Source: Amorphus orientalis (lineage in GTDB: Bacteria; Pseudomonadota; Alphaproteobacteria; Rhizobiales; Amorphaceae). From it: a stretch of 64,000 nt of DNA. The stretch lies in assembly GCF_030814015.1 (NCBI RefSeq), contig NZ_JAUSUL010000002.1, forward strand, positions 124,001-188,000, written 5' to 3'. Numbering within the stretch: the first letter of the stretch is position 1; each line of letters starts with the position of its first letter. A model generated the notes under the pieces. That model made no database searches. It was not told where the DNA came from and saw only the letters and a list, made by a program, of their open reading frames with translations. A program made the position numbers and the translations under genes. Below, piece by piece: positions 27,257 through 37,661 of the stretch.

Positions 27257-28813
27257 GCCGGTCGGATTGCGCGTGACCCGTTCGGCGGCCGACCCGCCGG
27301 CGGCGAGCGCGCCGGTGAAACCGCCGGATCCGGCATAGGCGGAGGCCAGCAGCAGCCCGGGCACGGGCGTGTCCGGCGACCGCGGATAGCCCTTCCAGAT
27401 CGGTGTTTCGGGCGGCACAGGTGCAAAGCCGTAAAGCGCGCCGCCCGGTGCGTTGAGCGCGCGGGAGAGGGTGGACGCGGTCGCCATCTGCCGGGACGTG
27501 ATCGCTGCGGCAAAACCCGGAAACCGGCTGTCGATCGCCGTCTCGATCGCCTCGATCCAGGCATCCCGGCGGGCGTCGTAGGCCGATGGCTCCAGTCCGT
27601 CCCAGTTGGACAGACGGTCGACGCCGACCACAGACACCAGGTGAGGCGGCTCCGACGAATGCCCCGCCTCGATCGCGGAATAGTCCACCATGACGAGGGC
27701 GGGAAGCGCCTCCGCCGGTTCGGCTCCGAGCAGGCCGGCGCAGTCGGCCATGTTGTCGAACCGCCGGATCCAGTCCGGCAAGAGGACCGTGGAATACGAC
27801 GAGACGCCGAGCTCGGCCGGCCGACGCGACAGCCCGAAATGAGCGGAGAACAGCGAAATCGACAAGGCGCGGCCCCGGTAGCCGTCGATAAAGCGCGACC
27901 GGGCTTCGGCCGGCAGCATGCCCGCGACCACGGTCGGGGCGGCGTTGGCCAGCACGACGGCGGCGGGTGCTTCGGTCGAATCGGAGCCGTCGGCTGCGGT
28001 GTGGACGATCCCTCTCGCGCGGCCGTCGTCGCCGATCCGGATCTCCGTCACGGGCCGGCCGGCGTGGACCGTACCTCCGTTCGCGCGGATCGCGTCCACC
28101 AGCCGGTCCGTCAGCGTCTGGGAGCCGCCGCTGATGTACTTGCCGCCGTGGGCGAGATAGCCGGACTGGGCCACGGCGAAGAACGGCCACCAGAGCTGGG
28201 CCGGATTGTCGTCGTAGTAGGGCAGGTTCGCCCCCAGCGCGAACTTGGCGTCCTCGTTGCCGTCGAGGGTCCGGCCGAAGACGTCGGAGAGGGTGGCGTT
28301 CCACCCTTTGACGATGGGCCAGAGGTCGCGGGTCATGCGCGGCAGGCTGGCGATGCGGCCGGCCGTGCCGGCTCCAGAGCCCGCCGTTTCCATGGCCCGG
28401 GCAATGCCGGCCATCTCGCCGAGTACCTTGTCGGCGCCCCTGGCTGCTGCCGGAAAACGGCTGGCAATCGCTTCGCGCGCAGCCTCGAAGCTGTGGGGCA
28501 GGGTGAACGGATCGCCCACCGGACCGCCGCGCACCTCGTACAGTGCCGGCACGTCGACCAGCGGCAGGTCGTCGAGGACGCCGAGTTCGGCCAGATGGCG
28601 CCGGTTCGGGTCGCCCGGAACCCGCGGGTCCTCGGTCTCGTGCAAGGAGGCTTCGATGGTGAGGCCGGCACGGCGGTAGGTCGACGCGGCCCCGCCGAAA
28701 TGATCGGAGCGCTCGAACACGGCGACCGAGAATCCGCGCTTGGCGAGCAGCGCTGCCGCCATCAGCCCGCCGAGGCCGGAGCCGATGACGGTGATCTCCA
28801 CCGCCCGGCTCAC
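27248..28813 (-). CDS. CrtI/phytoene-desaturase-like FAD oxidoreductase
   Basis: A 521-residue flavoprotein. The N-terminus has the dinucleotide motif VIGSGLGGLMAAALLAKRG followed by FERSDHFGGAAST, and the C-terminus closes the FAD fold with GLLLASAYAGSGGFTGALAAGG. This is the pattern of carotenoid isomerase/desaturase-like (CrtISO, RetSat-type) proteins. No crtB, crtE or other carotenoid genes are near, so the substrate is unknown. The GTG start overlaps the stop of the mscS gene by 4 bases, so the pair is probably co-translated. Confidence 0.8.
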   Translation of the reverse strand: MSRAVEITVIGSGLGGLMAAALLAKRGFSVAVFERSDHFGGAASTYRRAGLTIEASLHETEDPRVPGDPNRRHLAELGVLDDLPLVDVPALYEVRGGPVGDPFTLPHSFEAAREAIASRFPAAARGADKVLGEMAGIARAMETAGSGAGTAGRIASLPRMTRDLWPIVKGWNATLSDVFGRTLDGNEDAKFALGANLPYYDDNPAQLWWPFFAVAQSGYLAHGGKYISGGSQTLTDRLVDAIRANGGTVHAGRPVTEIRIGDDGRARGIVHTAADGSDSTEAPAAVVLANAAPTVVAGMLPAEARSRFIDGYRGRALSISLFSAHFGLSRRPAELGVSSYSTVLLPDWIRRFDNMADCAGLLGAEPAEALPALVMVDYSAIEAGHSSEPPHLVSVVGVDRLSNWDGLEPSAYDARRDAWIEAIETAIDSRFPGFAAAITSRQMATASTLSRALNAPGGALYGFAPVPPETPIWKGYPRSPDTPVPGLLLASAYAGSGGFTGALAAGGSAAERVTRNPTGSR

Positions 28814-29712
28814 GCCGGCGACGCCCCCGCCGGGCCGCCGGAGGACTTCGCGGGAGCGGCGCCGGACGCGCCGGCGGGAGATACCAGCGTGGTGTGCGGG
28901 TAGGGGATCGACAGGCCAGCGCCTTCGATCTCTTCCTTGACGCGCTTGGTGAAGTCCGTCTTCAGCGCCCACAGATCGGCGGAGGCACACCAGACCCTGA
29001 GCGTCAGCGTGACCTGGCTGTCGCCGAGCTCGGCCACGTACACGAACGGCTCCGGATCGCGCGCCACGCGCGGATCGCTGTCCGCCATCGCCCGAAGGGT
29101 TGCAAGGCCCTGATCGATGGAATCCTCGTAGGAGATCCCCACCGACAGGTCGAGGCGCCTTGTCGTGTAGACCGAATAGTTGGTGACCGTGGTGCCCCAG
29201 GCGCTGCCGTTGGGCACGATGATCTGGACGTTGTCGGGCGTCGCCAGTTCCGTGGTGAACAGCGTGATCGCCTTCACCGTCCCTGACTGGCCGGCGACGG
29301 TGATGTAGTCGCCCTGCTTGAAGGGACGGAAGGCGAGGATCATGACGCCGGCGGCGAGGTTGGAGAGGGTGCCCTGCAGCGCCAGCCCGATCGCCAGCGA
29401 GGCCGCGCCCATCACGGCGATCAGGCTCGTCGTCTGGAAGCCGAAGAGCTGCAGCACCGCGATGATGACCACGGCCAGCACGAAATAGTAGGCTAGGCTC
29501 GCCAGGAAGGCGTGAACGGTCGCGTCGATCCGCTTGGAGCGGGCGAGGGCGCGTTCCACCATCCGGCGGATCCAGTGGGCGACACGCCAGCCGATCAGCA
29601 GGATGAGCAGGGCGTAGATGACCGACATGCCCTGCAGGGCGAGCCAGGCCAGGATGGGTTCGATGGCCGATTTCGCGTCGGCGCTCACGCTGTCGATCAT
29701 GTCCATCGGCAC
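28810..29712 (-). CDS. mscS: Small-conductance mechanosensitive channel (MscS family)
   Basis: A 300-residue inner-membrane protein with three membrane segments. The pore helix and its Gly/Ala pattern are clear in GAASLAIGLALQGTLSNLAAGVMILAFRPFKQGDYI, followed by the beta domain VAGQSGTVKAITLFTTEL and IIVPNGSAWGTTVTNYS. It should open under osmotic downshock. The C-terminal tail is Ala/Gly/Pro-rich. An alternative ATG lies two codons inside. Confidence 0.92.
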   Translation of the reverse strand: MPMDMIDSVSADAKSAIEPILAWLALQGMSVIYALLILLIGWRVAHWIRRMVERALARSKRIDATVHAFLASLAYYFVLAVVIIAVLQLFGFQTTSLIAVMGAASLAIGLALQGTLSNLAAGVMILAFRPFKQGDYITVAGQSGTVKAITLFTTELATPDNVQIIVPNGSAWGTTVTNYSVYTTRRLDLSVGISYEDSIDQGLATLRAMADSDPRVARDPEPFVYVAELGDSQVTLTLRVWCASADLWALKTDFTKRVKEEIEGAGLSIPYPHTTLVSPAGASGAAPAKSSGGPAGASPA

Positions 29713-29849
29713 TCGTCTCAGGTGGGTTGGTCCGGGTCAACGCGCGAGCCTATAGAAAGATGCCGGTCTCGCGTCCAACCCAACTCTAAACCAGGATTGG
29801 TCTGGGTGCTCGTTGGAGACTGCGTCGCAGCCTCCAACTGCAACGAAAA

Positions 29850-29875
29850 AAGGGCCGGCGCTGCCGCCGGCCCTT
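29850..29875 (-). terminator. Rho-independent terminator of groESL
   Basis: An 11-base perfect stem (AAGGGCCGGCG with CGCCGGCCCTT) around a CTGC loop, followed on the minus strand by a run of T (TTTTTTCG). It lies about 70 bases beyond the groEL stop codon and fits a strong intrinsic terminator. Confidence 0.92.
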
Positions 29876-29945
29876 GAAGGTGCTTGGCCTGGGCGGCCGA
29901 TCCTGAGACCGGCCGCGCTCAGTCCGCGCTTGGGAGCTTTCGGGC

Positions 29946-31619
<1,674 letters not shown>

Positions 31620-31648
31620 TCAGATTTGGCGTGTCTCGGTACGCCGGA

Positions 31649-31936
31649 TCAGGCCAGAACGCCCATGATGTCGGACTCCTTCATGATGAGGAGATCCTCG
31701 CCGTCGATCTTGACCTCGGTGCCCGACCACTTGCCGAACAGCACCTTGTCGCCGGACTTCACGTCCGGGGCGATGATCTCGCCCTTGGAGTCACGGCCAC
31801 CCGGGCCCACGGCGACGACTTCGCCCTGCTGGGGCTTTTCCTGGGCGGTGTCGGGAATGATGATCCCGCCGGCGGTTTTGGTGTCGGATTCGATACGGCG
31901 AACGACCACGCGGTCGTGAAGCGGACGGAAATTCAT
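31649..31936 (-). CDS. groES: Co-chaperonin GroES (Hsp10)
   Basis: A 95-residue lid protein of the GroEL ring. It starts [18 protein letters not shown] and has the mobile-loop segment [20 protein letters not shown] and [29 protein letters not shown]. It is the first gene of the groESL operon, with a CIRCE element and promoter about 120-180 bases upstream. Confidence 0.98.
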   Translation of the reverse strand: MNFRPLHDRVVVRRIESDTKTAGGIIIPDTAQEKPQQGEVVAVGPGGRDSKGEIIAPDVKSGDKVLFGKWSGTEVKIDGEDLLIMKESDIMGVLA

Positions 31937-32050
31937 CGCTTGCTTCCCTCTTGAGCTCAGTGAACGGCCGAACGTCCGTTCGGGAGGATCGGGGCGAACC
32001 GTCGAACCGCGAGGTGCAGCTGAGCTTCAATTCGCGGTCGCCGACGGTCG

Positions 32051-32077
32051 CTAGCACTCTCGTCAGGTGAGTGCCAG
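32051..32077 (-). promoter_or_regulatory. CIRCE operator (HrcA-binding site)
   Basis: CTAGCACTC, nine bases, GAGTGCCAG: the classical CIRCE inverted repeat with a single mismatch between its arms. It sits just after the expected transcription start of groESL, where HrcA bound to it would block transcription until heat shock. Confidence 0.93.
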
Positions 32078-32088
32078 CTGCCGTGCCT

Positions 32089-32117
32089 GAGGTAGGCGGG
32101 GCCGCAATGGGTGTCAA
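32089..32117 (-). promoter_or_regulatory. groESL promoter
   Basis: On the minus strand CTTGACA and TACCTC (within CCTACCT) are 17 bases apart. The -35 end CTTGAC also suits the heat-shock sigma factor of alphaproteobacteria. The predicted start point falls next to the CIRCE element, as in other HrcA-controlled groESL operons. Confidence 0.65.
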
Positions 32118-32279
32118 GTCGCCGATAGGGAGGGATGGCGTCAAAATGCGGAGGGAAGTTGAGGAATCCGCAACGGTGTGTTCACCAGCGAGTGCTCGCC
32201 TTCGCGAAACGGCACGGCCATTTATCCGTTATCGCAACGGTTTGAGCAGAAGCTTGATCCCCAACCTGGAGAGCGAAAA

Positions 32280-32879
32280 ATGGCGAAAGTGCTGGTCCTT
32301 TACTATTCCAGTTACGGTCATGTCGAGACCATGGCCAAGGCCGTCGCAGATGGAGCCCGTTCGGCTGGCGCCGACGTGGACATCAAGCGTGTGCCTGAAT
32401 TGGTGCCTGACGAGGTCGCGCGCAACTCCGGATACAAGATGGATCAGGAAGGCCCGATCGCGACTGTCGACGAACTTCCTGACTATGATGCGATCATCAT
32501 CGGTACGCCCACCCGCTTCGGAATCATGGCGGCCCAGATGAAGAACTTCCTTGATCAGGCCGGTGGGCTCTGGTTTGGCGACAAGCTCGTCGGCAAAGTC
32601 GGCTCCGTGTTCACGTCCACCGCGACCCAGCACGGCGGCCAGGAGACCACGATCATTTCCACCCAGACCCTGCTTCTGCATCTCGGCCTGGTCATCGTCG
32701 GGCTTCCGTACTCTTTCAAAGGGCAGATGGGTCTTGAGGAGATCAAGGGAAACAGTCCGTACGGAGCCAGCACCATCGCCGACGCCGACGGGTCGCGTCA
32801 GCCGAGCGAGGTCGAGCTGGAAGGCGCCCGCTATCAGGGCCGCCACGTTGCCGAGATCGCGGCCAAGCTCGCCGCGTGA
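32280..32879 (+). CDS. wrbA: NAD(P)H:quinone oxidoreductase, WrbA family
   Basis: A 199-residue FMN flavodoxin-like enzyme that reduces quinones by two electrons. It shows the FMN loop [36 protein letters not shown] and [13 protein letters not shown], all typical of WrbA. Start at MAKVLVLYY after GGAGAGCGAAAA. It is divergent from groESL, with about 340 bases that hold the CIRCE element between. Confidence 0.94.
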   Translation: MAKVLVLYYSSYGHVETMAKAVADGARSAGADVDIKRVPELVPDEVARNSGYKMDQEGPIATVDELPDYDAIIIGTPTRFGIMAAQMKNFLDQAGGLWFGDKLVGKVGSVFTSTATQHGGQETTIISTQTLLLHLGLVIVGLPYSFKGQMGLEEIKGNSPYGASTIADADGSRQPSEVELEGARYQGRHVAEIAAKLAA

Positions 32880-32882
32880 TGC

Positions 32883-33806
32883 CTATCCGCTCCCGCCCGG
32901 TTCGCCCGGGCGGGGCGCCCGCGCGGTCGCGCGCCCGGTGAGGGGCACCTTGGCCGGACGCAGCGCCGTGAGGCAGGCGGCCACGATGATGGCGGCGCCC
33001 GCGACGGTCTCCAGTTTGGGGACCTCGGCGAAAAGGATCAGCCCGAACAGCGTCGCCCAGATGAAGCTGGTGTACTCGATCACCCCCAGCTTCGCGGCGG
33101 GCGCGCGCGCGAAGCCGGCGGCGATGGCGAGCTGACCGAACGCGCCGAGGAAGCCGATCCCGACGCCGAGCGCCAGTGTCGCGCCGTCCAGCGGCGCCCA
33201 GACAACGGCCGCCGGCGCCGTCAGGATCAGACCGGCGGTCACGGTCTGCAGAAGCACCATGGTGGTCGCCCGATCGCTGGACGACTGCTGACGGATCATG
33301 ACGGCGACCAGCGCGTAGCCGAAGGCACCCGCAACGGCGGCCAGAAAGCCCAGCATCTGCTCGGCGGTCAATCCGATACGGAGTTCGCCGCCGAGAATGA
33401 CCAGGATGCCGAGGAAGCCGACCCCGATCCCGATCGCAACCCGGGGCTCGATCGGTTCGCCGAGCAGGAGGGCGCCGAGAAGGGCGATGAAGAACGGCGC
33501 CACGAACGCAATCGCGACGACGAGAGCCAGCGGCAGCACCGAGATCGCATAGAAGAAGCTCAGCGCGGTGGCTGCGACGATCGCGCCGCGCACCGCGTTC
33601 GCACGCAACGTGCGCAGGGTCAGGCGCTGGGGACGGGCGAGAAAAACCGGGATCAGGATGAGCGAAGCTGTGGCGTAGCGCAGCCAGACCGCCTGCATCA
33701 GAGGCAGGTACTGGGTCTGCACTTTCATGCCGGCGTCCATGGCGGACAGCAGGGCAACCGCCAGAACCACGAGTGCGATCGGTGCAAGGCCCGTCTCCGT
33801 CCTCAT
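32883..33806 (-). CDS. EamA/DMT-family transporter
   Basis: A 307-residue inner-membrane protein with ten predicted helices in two EamA repeats (first ALVVLAVALLSAMDAGMK to GELRIGL, second LGFLAAVAGAFGYALVAVM to AGAAIIVAACLTALRP). Such carriers export metabolites or amino acids; the substrate cannot be told. It converges on wrbA, leaving only three bases between, and overlaps the acetyltransferase gene upstream by 4 bases. Confidence 0.87.
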   Translation of the reverse strand: MRTETGLAPIALVVLAVALLSAMDAGMKVQTQYLPLMQAVWLRYATASLILIPVFLARPQRLTLRTLRANAVRGAIVAATALSFFYAISVLPLALVVAIAFVAPFFIALLGALLLGEPIEPRVAIGIGVGFLGILVILGGELRIGLTAEQMLGFLAAVAGAFGYALVAVMIRQQSSSDRATTMVLLQTVTAGLILTAPAAVVWAPLDGATLALGVGIGFLGAFGQLAIAAGFARAPAAKLGVIEYTSFIWATLFGLILFAEVPKLETVAGAAIIVAACLTALRPAKVPLTGRATARAPRPGEPGGSG

Positions 33807-34312
33807 TGTTCCTCGTCGGGGTCGGAAGTGACAATCGGCCGGGTATAGGCGAATTCCCAGGTGTCGGAGGCATCCGCCAACGCGCGCCGGACCGGCAGGC
33901 GTTCAAACCCGTTGCGTTCGTAGAAGCGGTGGGCTTCGACGAAGCGGGTGTCGGTCCAAAGCCGGAGGCGTCTGGCACCGCGCTCCCGGGCAGTTGCCTC
34001 TGCTCGGGCGAGGAGCTGGCGCGCCAGCCCCCGGCCTCGGGCCGAGCGGGCCAGATAGACCTTGAACAGCTCGTGCACCTGCGGATCCCGGGTCGGGGCG
34101 ACGGCCAATGACCCCACCACCTGTCCGCCCGCCTCCACCACCCAGAGCGACCCGCCCAGACCGGCAAAGTGGCTCGCTGGTGCTGCGAGTTCAGGCAACT
34201 CCTCCTCGACGAAGTAGCAGCCCGGATAGTCGGCGAAGATGGTGGCGATGATGCCGCCGAGAGCGGGGCCGTCGCCGTCCAGCGCCGGGCGCAGATGAAA
34301 CGTCACGGACAT
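33803..34312 (-). CDS. GNAT-family N-acetyltransferase
   Basis: A 169-residue acetyltransferase. The acetyl-CoA-binding motif A is visible in LFKVYLARSARGRGLARQLLARAEATARERGARRLRLWTD, followed by RFYERNGFERLP. The substrate is unknown. The start at MSVTFHLRP is preferred; another ATG five codons upstream is possible. It overlaps the EamA transporter by 4 bases, so both are co-translated. Confidence 0.82.
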   Translation of the reverse strand: MSVTFHLRPALDGDGPALGGIIATIFADYPGCYFVEEELPELAAPASHFAGLGGSLWVVEAGGQVVGSLAVAPTRDPQVHELFKVYLARSARGRGLARQLLARAEATARERGARRLRLWTDTRFVEAHRFYERNGFERLPVRRALADASDTWEFAYTRPIVTSDPDEEQ

Positions 34313-34453
34313 TGCAGCGGGATCCATGTGGACGACGAGGGAACGTGGCTCTTGCCCGTTCGGGGGAAGCGGGTCAAGAACGCTTGCCCTGCCGGTCGGC
34401 AGTGCGGAGGCAACCGGCGGCATGCCGTCGGCGTTCAAGGGTGGGGGACCAGG

Positions 34454-35245
34454 TTGGATCTGATAGCGAACGTCTCGCTGCTGTTCACGGAACGGCCGAT
34501 GCTGGAACGCCTGCCGGCTGCCATCGCCGCCGGTTTCGACGGCGTGGAGATCCAGTTTCCTTACGATCTGGACCCGGTGCTGCTCCGGCACCTGGCCGGG
34601 GAGTGCCCGATCCATCTGATCAACGCGCCTGCGGGCGACCCGGCCAACGGCGATGTCGGGCTGTCGACGGATGCCGGCCGGGTCGTCGGTTTCCGTGAGG
34701 GCATCGAGGTGGCGCGTCGCTACGCCGAAGTCACGGGCTGCCGGAAGGTCAATGTGCTCGCCGGCCCGCCCCCGGCGAACCAGCCGGAAGACGTCACCCG
34801 GCGCGTCCTGGTCGAGAACGTACGCGCGCTCGCCGACGCGCTCGCCGCCGACGGGCGCCAGGTGATGGTCGAGATGGTCAATCCCACCGACGTGCCCGGT
34901 TTCTTCGTCGACAGCCTGGACAAGGCGCTCGCGCTGATCGCCGAGATCGACCATCCGGCGGTCCGGCTTCAGTTCGACCTCTATCATGTTGCGCGTACGG
35001 AGCCGGATCTCATCGCGGCCATCTACCGCGCCGGCGATCTCATCGGCCATGTCCAGTTCGCCGACACGCCCGGGCGGAACGAGCCGGGCACCGGCACGAT
35101 CGATTTCGCGACCGCCTTTCGGGTGTTGCGGCAGGTCGGATATGTCGGCGCGATGTCGGCAGAGTACCGGCCGCTGGGCCGGACCGAGGCCGGGCTGGGC
35201 TGGATGCAAGACCTGCGGACCAGCCTGGCCGGACGAGGGGCTTAG
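34454..35245 (+). CDS. hyi: Hydroxypyruvate isomerase-like sugar-phosphate isomerase
   Basis: A 263-residue TIM-barrel protein of the AP-endonuclease-2/hydroxypyruvate isomerase family, which interconverts hydroxypyruvate and tartronate semialdehyde. It contains SLLFTERPMLERLPAAIAAGFDGVEIQFPYD, NVLAGPPP, VEMVNPTDVPGFFV, QFDLYHVAR and HVQFADTPGRNEPGTGTIDF, with the usual Glu and His metal or catalytic residues. The start is a TTG preceded by GGGGGA; no ATG is in frame nearby. No glyoxylate carboligase or tartronate semialdehyde reductase is adjacent. Confidence 0.87.
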   Translation: MDLIANVSLLFTERPMLERLPAAIAAGFDGVEIQFPYDLDPVLLRHLAGECPIHLINAPAGDPANGDVGLSTDAGRVVGFREGIEVARRYAEVTGCRKVNVLAGPPPANQPEDVTRRVLVENVRALADALAADGRQVMVEMVNPTDVPGFFVDSLDKALALIAEIDHPAVRLQFDLYHVARTEPDLIAAIYRAGDLIGHVQFADTPGRNEPGTGTIDFATAFRVLRQVGYVGAMSAEYRPLGRTEAGLGWMQDLRTSLAGRGA

Positions 35246-35326
35246 AGCGTTTCCCGCACACAGGGGAACATCTGGGCGACGAGAAATAGGCTCAGATTCA
35301 ACAGCTTGAGCCGATCCCGACATGAA

Positions 35327-35365
35327 AAAAGCCTTTCCCCTGCATCGCAGGCGGGAAAGGCTTTT
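35327..35365 (-). terminator. Intrinsic terminator between hyi and the XRE gene
   Basis: A 13-base perfect stem, AAAAGCCTTTCCC with GGGAAAGGCTTTT, closing a 13-base loop; on the minus strand it is followed by further T residues. It can end the XRE transcript and, with its A/T-rich base, probably also the hyi transcript coming the other way. Confidence 0.88.
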
Positions 35366-35470
35366 CGACCGGATTGCTGCGTCCGGATGCCGGCATGTGC
35401 CGGCGCTTGGCAGACCGCTGCCGTCGGATCAGGCGGTAGGGCCGTGCCGGTCCGCCTGACGCCGGTGTCT

Positions 35471-35902
35471 TCAGGAGGCTTTCTGGGCCAGGTCCTGATG
35501 CGCGTCGGTTCCCGCGGCGGAGGCGATGGCCTCGATCACGGTGACGGCCTTCTGGCGGACGCTCTGGTCTTCGATCAGCGAGAAGGCGCGCAGCAGTCGC
35601 ACCGTTGAGGAGTCGTTCAGGGCCGCGGAGAGCGGCGAATCGACGCCGGACAGAGCCTGAGCTTCGACGCCCTCTGCGCCTTCGAAGAAATACGAGATCG
35701 GCACCTGAAGCGCGATCGCGATATCGTGCAGCCGGCTCGCCCCGATCCGGTTGGTGCCGCGCTCGTACTTCTGAATCTGCTGGAATGTAATGCCGAGCTT
35801 CTCGGCAAGACGCTCCTGGCTCATGCCGAGCTCAAGGCGTCGCAAGCGAAGCCGTGTTCCAACGTGGTAGTCGACGGAATTGGCGGAACGCTGATTTTGC
35901 AT
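35471..35902 (-). CDS. XRE-family helix-turn-helix regulator
   Basis: A 143-residue repressor-like protein. The HTH is GTRLRLRRLELGMSQERLAEKLGITFQQIQKYERGTNRIGASRLHDIAIAL, after which comes the VPISYFFEGAEG linker and a helical tail (SSTVRLLRAFSLIEDQSVRQKAVTVIEAIAS). This layout is common in Rhizobiales regulators of growth and surface phenotypes. Start at MQNQRSANSV with an AGGAAAG ribosome site. The 790-base upstream gap may hold its own operator. Confidence 0.9.
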   Translation of the reverse strand: MQNQRSANSVDYHVGTRLRLRRLELGMSQERLAEKLGITFQQIQKYERGTNRIGASRLHDIAIALQVPISYFFEGAEGVEAQALSGVDSPLSAALNDSSTVRLLRAFSLIEDQSVRQKAVTVIEAIASAAGTDAHQDLAQKAS

Positions 35903-36692
35903 TGGTTTCTTTCCTGTTCGTGGCGCGTCGCGTTGGGCTTCCGGCAAGCCGCGAGATCGGAGAGGTCGAGGCCGTCACGCTCTCGCGCGACGAAGATGTC
36001 GGTGCCAAGCGGCGTATGTGTGGGGACCTTGTGACGGGATTGGCGCGCGGGCGCGCTTGGGACGTCGGTCTCGGGTGCAAGCTCCTGAGCTTGAAAGGCG
36101 AGGGCTCGTCCGATACTCCAAATTTAAAACAATTATAGATTATCGATATCGGACACTCTGTCTTGGGTTTGCTCCCCATCGTCGGGCGAAGCCCGCAAAC
36201 GCGGGTCTGTCCTCCGATTGCTGGGCGAGCATCGGTAAAGTCCTTGGTTGTCTCCCCGACCACATTGCATCCACGCATGTCATTCGTTTTTTGCCCAATA
36301 TATGCGACAACGCAAGGCGATATTGGCGCATATCTCCCATCCCGCGACAGCAATCCTATGCAGGGGACACTTGATTCCGAAATCATGGATCCGGTCCTGC
36401 AAGCGTTTCGGCGGGGAGAAAAGCCGCGGCTTCCCGTGTTCCGCCCATTGCTACCTCAAGTTTCGACGCAATTCAGAATCGATAACAACTGATCCGCGAT
36501 TATCGATAATGCCGCAATGGGGTATCAGGGAAACTGCCAGCGCCAATCGTCGCACTGCGATGGCCGGAGCCGACTTTCGCTCTATGCGACATGCGCTGCT
36601 GTGTCGTAGGTTCCCAGCTGTTCGACGTCGTTCAGGCGCTCCCGCGGGAGGGTCTGGTGCGTTCTGCTCACCGAGCTGGGATATCGGGCCGC
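35903..36692. other. Long AT-richer intergenic region with ATCGAT palindromes
   Basis: 790 bases with no convincing gene; the short open frames on both strands have no recognisable sequence. The part from about 36120 to 36520 is clearly richer in A/T than the rest of the window. It contains the perfect palindrome ATTATCGATAAT (36499-36510) and related ATTATCGATATC (36139-36150) and AATCGATAAC (36477-36486). These may be operators for the divergent XRE and flavin-reductase genes or a decayed remnant. Confidence 0.5.
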
Positions 36693-37661
36693 GTGAATAA
36701 ATCGCCAACTTTCGAAGAGCCTGCCGAGGCGGGATCCGTGGACGACACGGATCCGCGTGCCCTGCGGCGAACGCTGGGGCAGTTCGCGACCGGTGTGACC
36801 GTGATCACCGCCATGGACCCGCAGGACGGTACCGTGGTCGGTATGACGGCCAACTCCTTTTCCTCGGTGTCGCTCGATCCGCCGTTGATCCTCTGGTCGA
36901 TCGTCCGGGAAGCGAAGAGCCTTCCCGTGTTCATGCGCGCGACCCATTTCGCGGTGAATGTACTGTCCAAGGAGCAGCTCGATCAGTCGAATCGGTTCGC
37001 CCGGCCGGGCGCGGACAAGTTCGAGGACATCGAATGGTCCTCGGGCCTCGGCGGCGCGCCCGTTCTTCCCGGCACGGCGGCCGTGTTCGAGTGTGCCCGC
37101 CATGTCGAGCACGATGGGGGCGACCACCTCATCATGATCGGCCGTGTTGAGCGCTTCGCCCGCTATGACAGGGAAGGGCTGGTTTTCGCCCGCGGCCGCT
37201 ACGGGGTCACCGCGGAGCATCCGCTGGTGGACGAGCAGGCCACTGCCGCCACCCCGCCGGGGGAGCGTCATCCCTACGACGACTTCCTGATTCCCCTGCT
37301 GCATCGTGCCTATTCCACTCTCTTCGAGGCCTTCTCCACCCATCTGGACCGGGAGGGCATCACCGGGCCCGAGATGCGGGTGCTTGCCTATCTCTCGCTG
37401 CGCTCCGGCGCCGACCGCGAGCAGATCAGCCGCGGCAGCTATCTCGGCTCCCAGACCACCGATGAGGCGATCGACCGTCTCGCCGGCCAGGGACTGGTGG
37501 CGCCCGGAGGCGACGGAGGTCTGCGGCTGACTGAAGCCGGGGCGTCACGCTTCAAGACCTTGATCGAGCACGCCGAACGCTTCGAGATCGAGGGGCTGAC
37601 CGAGGTCGATGCGGTCGATGTTGCGACGCTCAAGCGCCTGCTTCGTCGCCTGACGAGTTGA
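36693..37661 (+). CDS. Flavin reductase fused to a MarR-like domain
   Basis: A 322-residue protein. Residues about 20-180 form a flavin reductase: DPRALRRTLGQFATGVTVIT, TANSFSSVSLDPPLILWSI, NRFARPGADKFEDIEW, GGDHLIMIGRVERF. Residues about 200-320 read as a MarR-like winged helix (PEMRVLAYLSLRSGADREQISRGSYLGSQTTDEAIDRLAGQGLV). This is the arrangement of the C1 reductase of 4-hydroxyphenylacetate 3-hydroxylase, where the MarR-like part senses the substrate. Such enzymes give reduced FMN/FAD to a monooxygenase, but none is nearby. The start is uncertain (GTG 36693; also ATG 36591 and GTG 36738). Confidence 0.85.
   Translation: MNKSPTFEEPAEAGSVDDTDPRALRRTLGQFATGVTVITAMDPQDGTVVGMTANSFSSVSLDPPLILWSIVREAKSLPVFMRATHFAVNVLSKEQLDQSNRFARPGADKFEDIEWSSGLGGAPVLPGTAAVFECARHVEHDGGDHLIMIGRVERFARYDREGLVFARGRYGVTAEHPLVDEQATAATPPGERHPYDDFLIPLLHRAYSTLFEAFSTHLDREGITGPEMRVLAYLSLRSGADREQISRGSYLGSQTTDEAIDRLAGQGLVAPGGDGGLRLTEAGASRFKTLIEHAERFEIEGLTEVDAVDVATLKRLLRRLTS

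Noticed and set aside
32280..33806. wrbA and the EamA transporter as a divergent or co-transcribed pair
   Set aside because: They converge with three bases between, so they are separate units without a shared promoter.
36018..36492. Short open frames in the gap between the XRE and flavin-reductase genes
   Set aside because: They lack ribosome sites and any family-like sequence, and overlap each other on both strands.
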